DNA of 9,185 nt, from assembly GCA_027858275.1 (NCBI GenBank), contig JAQIDA010000194.1, positions 1-9,185 on the forward strand, written 5' to 3'. The translations under genes were made by a program, and so were the position numbers. Below are positions 1 to 5,488 of this stretch, piece after piece. Numbering within the stretch: the stretch's first letter is position 1; each line of letters begins with the position of its first letter. This DNA is from Candidatus Kapaibacterium sp. Lineage in GTDB: Bacteria; Bacteroidota; Ignavibacteria; Kapaibacteriales; UBA2268. The notes beneath the pieces were generated by a model, which was not told the origin of the DNA, made no database searches, and was given only the letters and a program-made list of their open reading frames with translations.

Positions 1-733
1 GGAATAATGTAAACGAATCGACTTTAGAGAGCACTTTCCCGCTGTCTCTGTCTATCGTGCTGATCCTCTCAATCTCGTTGTCAAACATCTCAATTCTGTA
101 CGCTTCTTCCATTTCGTAAGCCGGAATAATATCAATAACATCGCCGCGCACGCGAAATGTGCCGCGTTTCAGTTCGAAATCATTTCGTTCATAGTGCAAA
201 TCAGCAAGTTTATATATCAGTTCTTTCCGCAGAATAATCTGTCCGACTTTTATCGAAAAAAGATGATCGAGAAAATCCTGCTTGCGTCCGATACTATAAA
301 TACTGCTGACAGAAGCAACGATAATAACATCGCGTCGACCCTCAACGAGGGAACTCGTTGCTTTCAAACGCAAACGATCAATTTCATCGTTAATCGCGAA
401 ATCTTTTTCAATATATGTATCAGTAGTCGGGAGATATGCCTCCGGCTGATAATAATCGTAATATGATATAAAATACTCAACGGCATTATTCGGGAAAAAA
501 GATTTGAATTCACTATACAACTGAGCTGCCAGAGTTTTGTTAGGGGAGAGAATAAGCGTTGGCTTCTGTAATTGTTGAATAACATTAGATATAGAGAAGG
601 TCTTGCCCGACCCGGTCACACCCAGCAAAGTCTGATGCTTGTCGCCTCGCTTAAGCCCCGTGACTAACTCATCAATAGCCTGTGGCTGATCGCCCGAGGG
701 TTTATAATTGGATACTAATTCGAATTTACTCAT
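1..733 (-). CDS. uvrB: UvrB, excinuclease ABC subunit B (N-terminal part, cut by window edge)
   Basis: UvrB is the damage-verifying helicase-like subunit of the UvrABC nucleotide-excision-repair complex in the cytoplasm. It is loaded by UvrA and then recruits UvrC for incision. The minus-strand frame from the ATG at 731-733 is open to the window edge and gives 244 residues of a protein usually about 670 long. Visible features are the N-terminal KPSGDQPQAI motif (residues 11-20), Walker A GVTGSGKT (38-45), the motif Ia region PNKTLAAQLY (64-73), the aromatic YYDYYQPEAY of the DNA-clamping beta-hairpin (91-100), and the RGTFRVRGDVIDI block shared by the family. An AGG six bases or so before the ATG can serve as ribosome binding site. 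The gene is divergent from tRNA-Leu and tig, and its upstream region contains a palindrome that may be an SOS operator. No frameshift or stop is seen. The helicase motifs V-VI and the UvrC-binding C-terminus lie outside the window. Confidence 0.97.
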   Translation of the reverse strand, partial: MSKFELVSNYKPSGDQPQAIDELVTGLKRGDKHQTLLGVTGSGKTFSISNVIQQLQKPTLILSPNKTLAAQLYSEFKSFFPNNAVEYFISYYDYYQPEAYLPTTDTYIEKDFAINDEIDRLRLKATSSLVEGRRDVIIVASVSSIYSIGRKQDFLDHLFSIKVGQIILRKELIYKLADLHYERNDFELKRGTFRVRGDVIDIIPAYEMEEAYRIEMFDNEIERISTIDRDSGKVLSKVDSFTLF

Positions 734-762
734 TTGCCTGTTTTTTACTGTTTAACTGTTCT

Positions 763-770
763 CAAACTTA
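763..770 (-). promoter_or_regulatory. Possible -7 promoter element of uvrB (TAAGTTTG)
   Basis: Read on the minus strand the octamer is TAAGTTTG, a full match to the Bacteroidetes-type -7 consensus TAnnTTTG. It lies 29 bases before the uvrB start, a sensible leader length. A TTG that could be the -33 element occurs at 795-797, but the spacer of 24 is longer than usual, so the assignment is tentative. Confidence 0.35.
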
Positions 771-787
771 TAAATATAAGCAATTAA

Positions 788-809
788 TACTGTTCAATAT
801 TAAACAGTA
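788..809. promoter_or_regulatory. 22-bp near-perfect palindrome upstream of uvrB, possible LexA-type operator
   Basis: Arms TACTGTT (788-794) and AACAGTA (803-809) are exact reverse complements. The centre AATATT (796-801) is itself palindromic, so only the pair 795/802 fails to match. The half-sites CTGT and ACAG are those of the gamma-proteobacterial LexA box, but here they are ten bases apart instead of eight. The site sits just upstream of the uvrB -7-like element, and uvrB is a classic SOS gene. Further ACTGTT copies lie at 747-752 and 755-760 in the leader. Symmetry and position are seen; a LexA role is inference. It could equally be another dimeric repressor's site. Confidence 0.45.
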
Positions 810-863
810 CAATATTTTTTTGCAATTACGTTATTCCTGTTTTATTATTCGATTTATTATGAT

Positions 864-871
864 TAGATTTG
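864..871 (+). promoter_or_regulatory. Likely -7 promoter element for tRNA-Leu (TAGATTTG)
   Basis: TAGATTTG matches TAnnTTTG exactly and ends 13 bases before the mature tRNA 5' end, so transcription would start a few bases ahead of the tRNA. A weak TTTT at 840-843 would be the -33 element with a 20-base spacer. An overlapping sigma70-like TATGAT is present at 858-863. Which of the two is used cannot be told from the sequence. The same promoter may also drive tig, since nothing obvious separates the two. Confidence 0.4.
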
Positions 872-884
872 TAATTCGTTTTTT

Positions 885-967
885 GCGGACGTGGCGGAAT
901 TGGCAGACGCGCTAGATTTAGGATCTAGTGGGGGAGACCCGTGGGAGTTCAAGTCTCCCCGTCCGTA
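885..967 (+). tRNA. tRNA-Leu, anticodon UAG
   Basis: The 83-base gene folds as a class II tRNA. The acceptor stem is GCGGACG (885-891) with CGTCCGT (960-966), closed by a G-U wobble at the first pair, with discriminator A967. The anticodon stem CTAGA/TCTAG (912-916/924-928) carries the loop TTTAGGA, giving anticodon TAG at 919-921, which reads CUA and other CUN leucine codons. A long variable arm (929-942) is typical of leucine tRNA. The T arm is GGGAG/CTCCC with loop TTCAAGT (943-959). The 3' CCA is not encoded and must be added enzymatically. The gene ends only 42 bases before the tig start. Confidence 0.97.
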
Positions 968-1009
968 CTGAAAATTTATTAACACACTCATTTAACAGAG
1001 GTTAGTCTC

Positions 1010-2389
1010 TTGGAAAAGAACTTAAAATTTATCGACAGCTGCAATTGTGAACTGACTATGAAAGTCACGAAAGATGAAGCACAACCTATCATTAACAAGG
1101 CTTTCAAAGAAGCACAACCTAAAATCAATCTTAAAGGATTCAGAAGCGGCAAAGTGCCAATTTCCGTAATCAAGAAGTACTACGGTGCTCAGATTGAAAG
1201 TGAATCTTTGCAGGATATTTCCAGCGAATTCTTCGGCAAAATTGTAAACGAAGAAAAACTTCAGGTGGTTGGTCAGCCTTCATTGAAGGACATTAAACCT
1301 GATGAAGACGGCGGCTACGAATTTCTTATCGTATTCGAAATCGTTCCGACTGTAACACTCGGAGACTATAAAAGTATAGTTGTCGACGAGCCAGTTCACA
1401 TAGTTGATGACGAAGAAATCGAAAAAGAAATCGAAAAAATGTGTACAAACGCCGGCGATCTGCAGGATGCAGATGAAGTTCAAAGCGAACTGCATGTTGT
1501 CAAAATTTCTATCCAAGAACTCGACGACAAAACAAATGAGCCTGCTGAAGGCGTTAAGCCTCAGGAAACACAACTTTTCCTTGCTGATCCAAACGTGCTT
1601 CCTCGTCTGAAAGCATCTTTGATGGATAGAAAAGTAGGCGATTCAACTGAATTCAAACCGGGTGATGAAGATCCTCACGCTCCGAATAAAAATTTCTCAA
1701 TTTCTGTATTGGAAATTCAAAAACTTGTTCCCAAAGAATTCAATAATGAATTTGTAGAAAAATATACTGACGGCAAATTCAAAACAACTGAAGAACTTCG
1801 AGACGATATCGGATTCAAAATCCAGGAAAGCTGGGATCAGAAATCCCGACAAGCTATGGAAGATCAGCTCGTAGAGAAAATTGTTGATTTGCACGATTTT
1901 GAAGTTCCCGAATCAGTTGTTCAAAACGCTATTCAGGTAATGGGCGAAGACATTAAAAAACGCTATGCCTCTGCTCCCGAAGCAGCAAGTTTAGATATTT
2001 CCGCTATGGCTGAAGGTTTGCGTCCCCTTGCTGAAAGAACAGTCAAATGGGAAATCCTTCGCAACGAGATCATCAGAACTGAAAAAATCGAAGTTGAAGA
2101 TCATGATGTTGAATCTTTGGTCGAAATGGAAGTTGAAAGAACCAAAACGGATAAAGAAGCAGCCAAGAAAAAGATTCTTTCGAACCCAAATATCATTCAG
2201 AATATCATGGGCAAAAAAGTTATCGACTTATTGTTTGATTTTATTGAAACAAACGAAGTTCCTTTTGACGATTATACACCCGGAACTCCGGGCACGCAAA
2301 ACGACGATGAAGACGATTCTGATGCTGCGGATGATGTAGTAATCAGCGATGTTGATGTTGATACTAAAGAAGAAAAAAAAGAAGATTGA
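1010..2389 (+). CDS. tig: Trigger factor, ribosome-associated chaperone
   Basis: Trigger factor binds ribosomal protein L23 at the exit tunnel and shields nascent chains in the cytoplasm. The 459-residue product has the ribosome-binding N-domain with the signature GFRSGKVP at 43-50. The TTG start at 1010 is preferred because it puts this signature at the same residue number as in E. coli, and AACAGAGG (994-1001) provides a ribosome binding site; the next ATG at 1058 would cut into the domain. A middle region (about 150-245) corresponds to the FKBP-like domain but is divergent, so isomerase activity is uncertain. The helical C-domain follows. The last 29 residues (431-459) form a strongly acidic tail with 16 Asp or Glu that extends past the usual family length of about 430. 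It is the first gene of the tig-clpP-clpX cluster, although a terminator-like hairpin follows it directly. Confidence 0.95.
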   Translation: MEKNLKFIDSCNCELTMKVTKDEAQPIINKAFKEAQPKINLKGFRSGKVPISVIKKYYGAQIESESLQDISSEFFGKIVNEEKLQVVGQPSLKDIKPDEDGGYEFLIVFEIVPTVTLGDYKSIVVDEPVHIVDDEEIEKEIEKMCTNAGDLQDADEVQSELHVVKISIQELDDKTNEPAEGVKPQETQLFLADPNVLPRLKASLMDRKVGDSTEFKPGDEDPHAPNKNFSISVLEIQKLVPKEFNNEFVEKYTDGKFKTTEELRDDIGFKIQESWDQKSRQAMEDQLVEKIVDLHDFEVPESVVQNAIQVMGEDIKKRYASAPEAASLDISAMAEGLRPLAERTVKWEILRNEIIRTEKIEVEDHDVESLVEMEVERTKTDKEAAKKKILSNPNIIQNIMGKKVIDLLFDFIETNEVPFDDYTPGTPGTQNDDEDDSDAADDVVISDVDVDTKEEKKED

Positions 2390-2423
2390 TTTAACAAACA
2401 TCGATAAATTGATCAGATTATTC

Positions 2424-2460
2424 AGAAAGCCGAATCCTGCGGGAATCGGCTTTCTTCCTA
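2424..2460 (+). terminator. Intrinsic terminator after tig
   Basis: Stem AGAAAGCCGA (2424-2433) pairs exactly with TCGGCTTTCT (2446-2455). Inside it, TCC (2435-2437) pairs with GGA (2442-2444) past one A-A mismatch, leaving a small loop. The tail TTTCTTCCTATTT is only moderately U-rich, so termination may be partial. It starts 35 bases after the tig stop and would at least weaken read-through into clpP. Confidence 0.7.
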
Positions 2461-2633
2461 TTTAAAAGATTGATTTGTTTGAAACATTAAACATATTCGG
2501 TCTTTTGTGAATAATTTAACAAAATACCGGTTGAAAGTGAACAAGATTTCATATTTTAGAGCATGTTCATCTGTCTGTTTTCTTAGAGATGATTTTAGAT
2601 AATAAAAACAAGATATAAAACAAGGATTGAAAA
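2461..2633. other. Intergenic leader of clpP, no gene seen
   Basis: This AT-rich stretch follows the tig terminator and must hold the clpP-clpX promoter if the terminator is efficient. I see no clean TAnnTTTG or well-spaced sigma70 pair. Loose candidates are TTGAAA (2532-2537) with TATTTT 15 bases further on. No CIRCE-type heat-shock operator is present. AAGGA just upstream of the clpP ATG at 2634 is a fair ribosome binding site. Confidence 0.4.
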
Positions 2634-3239
2634 ATGGTTAATCAGTTAATACCTATGGTTGTAGAGCAGACAAGCCGCGGCGAACGCTCTTATGATATAT
2701 ATTCAAGATTATTAAAAGAAAGAATCGTCTTTATCAATACTGCGATTGATGATGATATCGCCGGTTTGGTAATTGCTCAGTTGCTGTTTTTAGCCAGCGA
2801 AGACCCGAAAAAAGATATTAATATGTACATCAATTCTCCGGGCGGAAGCGTTAGCGCAGGACTTGCAATATATGACACAATGCAGTTCGTTAAACCCGAC
2901 ATATCAACAATATGTATGGGGATGGGTGCCTCAATGGCACAAGTGCTTTTATGCGCAGGTGCAGAAGGCAAACGATTCGCTTTGCCTCATTCGAGAGTCC
3001 TAATGCACCAGCCTTTGGGCGGTACACAAGGACAGGCTTAAGATATCGAAATCTATACAAAAGAAATGTTGAAAATCAGAGATGTATTGTTTAATATAAC
3101 CGCTAAGCACACAGGCAAAAAATACGATACTATCAAAAAAGATTCAGATCGTGACTACTATATGAGCGCGGACGAAGCTATGAAGTACGGCATCATCGAC
3201 AAAGTAATGGAACGCTTGCCGGATGCTGATTCCAAATAA
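2634..3239 (+). pseudogene. clpP: ClpP protease subunit, interrupted by an in-frame TAA at codon 136
   Basis: ClpP is the serine peptidase that forms a double heptameric ring and degrades proteins fed to it by ClpX. The frame from ATG 2634 (after AAGGA) encodes the family's start, the NSPGGSVSAG loop (67-76), catalytic Ser100 in GMGASMAQ and catalytic His125 in MHQPLGG. It then meets TAA at 3039-3041. Reading past the stop in the same frame, the sequence continues with DIEIYTKEML, the expected catalytic Asp174 in SDRD, and the normal C-terminus, ending at TAA 3237-3239. The full frame would be 201 residues, the usual length. The stopped position is Ser or Thr in relatives, so one change TCA to TAA explains it. 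The 135-residue product lacks the catalytic Asp and the handle helix needed for ring pairing, so it should be inactive. The part after the stop has not drifted, which points to a recent mutation, a sequence error, or readthrough. clpX follows 45 bases later. Confidence 0.93.
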
Positions 3240-3284
3240 ATTACTGAAAAACAAACTACAATAACATTTTTCTTCGGATAAATA

Positions 3285-4553
3285 ATGGCAAAGCACAGAC
3301 CGGACGATAAAAATAAAGTACATTGCTCCTTCTGCGGGCGACACTCCGACGAGGTGAAAAGTCTTGTCGAAGGTCCAAACAATGTATTTATATGCGATAT
3401 TTGCATCAAAAATTCTCAAGAAGTATTGAAACAAAACGCATTTCAAAGTTTGAATCTCGGTGATCACGGCAATCTGCCGACTCCGTCGCATATCAAAACT
3501 GATCTCGACAAACACATTATAGGGCAGGATCACGCAAAAAAAGTTATGTCAGTAGCTGTATATAATCACTACAAGCGTATAGCTTCTTTCTTGCCGGAGA
3601 ATGATCTCGACGACGTTGAAATAGAAAAAAGCAACATTCTGATGCTTGGTCCTACGGGAACAGGCAAAACTCTGATTGCTCGAACTTTGGCAAAAATACT
3701 GCAAGTCCCTTTTGCTATTGCTGATGCTACAACAATTACCGAAGCCGGCTATGTGGGCGACGATGTTGAAAACATACTTCTGGCTTTGCTCCAAAACGCA
3801 GGCTACAATGTAGACTTAGCAGAACGCGGAATCATATACATCGATGAGATAGATAAAATCACTCGTAAAAGCGAAACTCGCAGTATTACTCGTGACGTAT
3901 CCGGTGAGGGAGTTCAGCAGGCTCTGCTGAAAATCCTTGAAGGTACTGTTTCCGGAATACCTCCCAGAGGCGGTCGTAAACATCCCGAACAACAACTGAT
4001 CTATGTTAATACAAAAAATATTCTCTTCATCTGCGGCGGCGCGTTTGAAGGACTTGAAAAGATAGTCGCACACAGAAAACGTACTTCAACTATCGGTTTC
4101 TCAGCCGAGAATGAAGACAGAGTAGAAGAAACACTTTCACTTCTCAATGAAGCCGAACCGGAAGACATGGTCAAATACGGTTTCATCCCTGAAATAATAG
4201 GTCGTTTGCCGGTTTTTGCTCCTTTGGAAGAATTAACAGCAGAAGCAATGCTCAGCATTCTGACAGATCCCAAAAATGCAATTACCAAACAGTATAAGAA
4301 ACTTATGCTAATGGAAGGCATAGAGTTAGAATTTGAAAAAGGCGCTTTAGAAGCGATAGTTGAAAAGGCCGTAACGAGACATACAGGAGCAAGAGCGCTT
4401 CGCGGGATCGTAGAGCAAGTTATGCTTCCGATAATGTTTGATACGCCGGATAATAAAGATATAGTGAAATGCGTTATCAGCGAAGCAGTGGTAAGAGATA
4501 ATGCAAACCCTGTTTTTAAGAAAGAAAACAAGAAAAACAGCAAAACAGCGTGA
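3285..4553 (+). CDS. clpX: ClpX, ATP-dependent unfoldase of the ClpXP protease
   Basis: ClpX is a hexameric AAA+ unfoldase that recognises tagged substrates and threads them into ClpP. The 422-residue protein is full length. It starts with the zinc-binding domain (Cys14, Cys17, Cys37, Cys40), followed by the AAA+ module: Walker A GPTGTGKT (122-129), pore-1 loop GYVG (155-158), Walker B with IIYIDE (183-188), the RKH pore loop (231-233), and a C-terminal sensor-2 motif with TGARALRG. The IGF tripeptide (270-272), which docks into ClpP, is intact, so this ClpX is still built to work with a ClpP ring even though the adjacent clpP copy is interrupted. It probably shares a transcript with clpP. 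No strong Shine-Dalgarno is visible before the ATG; CGGA at 3275-3278 is the closest. All active motifs are present and the frame is clean. Confidence 0.97.
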   Translation: MAKHRPDDKNKVHCSFCGRHSDEVKSLVEGPNNVFICDICIKNSQEVLKQNAFQSLNLGDHGNLPTPSHIKTDLDKHIIGQDHAKKVMSVAVYNHYKRIASFLPENDLDDVEIEKSNILMLGPTGTGKTLIARTLAKILQVPFAIADATTITEAGYVGDDVENILLALLQNAGYNVDLAERGIIYIDEIDKITRKSETRSITRDVSGEGVQQALLKILEGTVSGIPPRGGRKHPEQQLIYVNTKNILFICGGAFEGLEKIVAHRKRTSTIGFSAENEDRVEETLSLLNEAEPEDMVKYGFIPEIIGRLPVFAPLEELTAEAMLSILTDPKNAITKQYKKLMLMEGIELEFEKGALEAIVEKAVTRHTGARALRGIVEQVMLPIMFDTPDNKDIVKCVISEAVVRDNANPVFKKENKKNSKTA

Positions 4554-4570
4554 TATATGGAGAATGATTT

Positions 4571-4586
4571 AATTATCCCCATAATT
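4571..4586. repeat. Small inverted repeat after clpX (AATTAT-CCCC-ATAATT)
   Basis: Perfect 6-base arms at 4571-4576 and 4581-4586 surround CCCC. The stem is purely A-T and no U-tract follows, so it is a poor terminator. It lies directly before the paired 16-bp repeats and may belong to the same regulatory region. Confidence 0.4.
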
Positions 4587-4625
4587 ATCAGATAATTCTC
4601 TGATTTAGACAGATAATTCTTTGAT
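4587..4625. repeat. Two 16-bp direct repeats upstream of rplU
   Basis: CAGATAATTCTCTGAT (4589-4604) recurs as CAGATAATTCTTTGAT (4610-4625) with one mismatch. The 21-base spacing is about two turns of the helix, so both copies face the same side of the DNA. The first copy is also the core of a palindrome, ATCAGA (4587-4592) and TCTGAT (4599-4604). The second copy overlaps a candidate -33 promoter box for rplU. The arrangement looks like an operator pair for a regulator, but the protein is unknown. Confidence 0.5.
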
Positions 4626-4649
4626 AGATCAAATATTATTGTTAATTTG
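4620..4649 (+). promoter_or_regulatory. Candidate rplU-rpmA promoter
   Basis: TTTG (4620-4623), an 18-base spacer, and TTAATTTG (4642-4649) match the Bacteroidetes-type -33/-7 layout with one mismatch in the -7 box. Transcription would start near 4656, leaving a leader of about 45 bases before the rplU ATG. The -33 part overlaps the second 16-bp repeat. Confidence 0.35.
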
Positions 4650-4699
4650 CGTTTTCGTAATGGAAAATTTGATATAAAATACATTTAAGGTATGAAATT

Positions 4700-5011
4700 A
4701 TGTTCGCAGTAGTTGAAATTGCCGGTCAGCAATTCGAAGTTCGCCCTCAGGAAGTCGTTAATGTTCCTTTGTTAAAGGGTAATCCCGGGGAAGACGTAGA
4801 ATTCACAAACGTTCTTATCGCCGGTACAGACGACTCCCCAAAAATCGGAACTCCGTATATCGACGGTTCTGTAAAAGCAACAATTATTGAACACGGAAAA
4901 GAAGAAAAAATTCTCGTGTTTCATAAGAAACGCCGTAAAGGATATCGTAAATTGAACGGTCACAGACAGCATTTTACTAAAATTCAGATTGCGGATTTCA
5001 ATTTCGCGTAA
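4700..5011 (+). CDS. rplU: 50S ribosomal protein L21
   Basis: L21 is a small 23S rRNA-binding protein of the large subunit. The 103-residue product has the family's usual length, the N-terminal FAVVEIAGQQFEV strand, and the basic RNA-contact segment FHKKRRKGYRKLNGHRQ near residues 74-90. AAGG twelve bases before the ATG is the likely ribosome binding site. It is followed by rpmA after 68 bases, the arrangement found in very many bacteria, and both are probably transcribed from the region with the paired repeats. The C-terminus ends at the usual place with TAA. Confidence 0.97.
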   Translation: MFAVVEIAGQQFEVRPQEVVNVPLLKGNPGEDVEFTNVLIAGTDDSPKIGTPYIDGSVKATIIEHGKEEKILVFHKKRRKGYRKLNGHRQHFTKIQIADFNFA

Positions 5012-5079
5012 TCGAATCCAAAGTTTTAGTAAAATTTAAATTAGAATACAAAAGTTAAAATTAAACAGGGACATGAATA

Positions 5080-5337
5080 ATGGCTCATAAAAAAGGTGGC
5101 GGATCGTCAAGAAACGGGCGAGATTCAAACGGACAACGACGCGGCGTGAAAAAATTCGGCGGTGAACTTGTAGTAGCAGGCAACATTATTGTACGTCAGT
5201 GCGGAACTAAATTCCATCCCGGCAAAAATGTCGGTCTGGGAACAGATTATACAATCTATTCTCTAGTTGACGGCAACGTAAAATTTGATCGTAAAAGAGG
5301 AGACCGTAGAGTGGTTTCCGTTATTCCTATAAACTAA
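5080..5337 (+). CDS. rpmA: 50S ribosomal protein L27
   Basis: L27 sits near the peptidyl-transferase centre of the large subunit, with its N-terminal tail reaching the tRNA acceptor ends. The 85-residue product has the typical start MAHKKGGGSSRNGRDS and the core FGGELVVAGNIIVRQ with GTKFHPGKNVGLG. There is no cleavable N-terminal extension of the Firmicutes kind. CAGGGA about ten bases upstream of the ATG serves as ribosome binding site. It is the second gene of the rplU-rpmA pair, and two hairpins follow immediately after its TAA. Confidence 0.97.
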   Translation: MAHKKGGGSSRNGRDSNGQRRGVKKFGGELVVAGNIIVRQCGTKFHPGKNVGLGTDYTIYSLVDGNVKFDRKRGDRRVVSVIPIN

Positions 5338-5340
5338 AAG

Positions 5341-5355
5341 AGAGACATCGTCTCT
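5341..5355 (+). repeat. Hairpin after rpmA (AGAGAC-ATC-GTCTCT)
   Basis: A perfect 6-base stem with a three-base loop starts four bases after the rpmA stop. It has no U-tract of its own and precedes the main terminator, so it may stabilise the 3' end of the transcript. Confidence 0.5.
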
Positions 5356-5361
5356 ACTTGC

Positions 5362-5398
5362 AGAATCCTCTTACGCTTTGCGTTTGGGGATTTTTTTT
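5362..5398 (+). terminator. Intrinsic terminator of rplU-rpmA
   Basis: Stem AATCCTC (5364-5370) pairs with GGGGATT (5386-5392) with one G-T wobble. Inside it ACGC (5373-5376) pairs with GCGT (5380-5383). A run of eight T (5391-5398) follows directly, overlapping the base of the stem. This is the strongest terminator in the window and isolates the ribosomal pair from the next gene. Confidence 0.82.
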
Positions 5399-5488
5399 GT
5401 TTGGGCTGAACTGTTTGTATTTTTTAGTCGGAAAGCAGCTAAAAAAAAGTTAAATTTCAGTTGAGATTATTAACTATCCGGAAAAACT

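Noticed and set aside
194..466. 90-codon plus-strand open frame over uvrB
   Set aside because: It is antisense to conserved UvrB coding sequence and shows no family features.
767..780. Short palindrome CTTATA-AA-TATAAG upstream of uvrB
   Set aside because: It is purely AT-rich apart from the ends, overlaps the promoter-like element, and symmetry of this size is expected by chance in such sequence.
3066..3239. A separate small gene starting at the ATG after the clpP stop
   Set aside because: The sequence is plainly the ClpP C-terminus in the same frame and would not fold or act alone.
3144..3533. Minus-strand open frame across the clpP-clpX junction
   Set aside because: It overlaps two conserved genes in antisense, and its composition follows their codons.
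4001..4684. 227-codon open frame antisense to the end of clpX
   Set aside because: It lies opposite a fully conserved clpX frame, its product is low-complexity Ser/Ile-rich with no recognisable family, and there is no ribosome binding site; it is a shadow of clpX.
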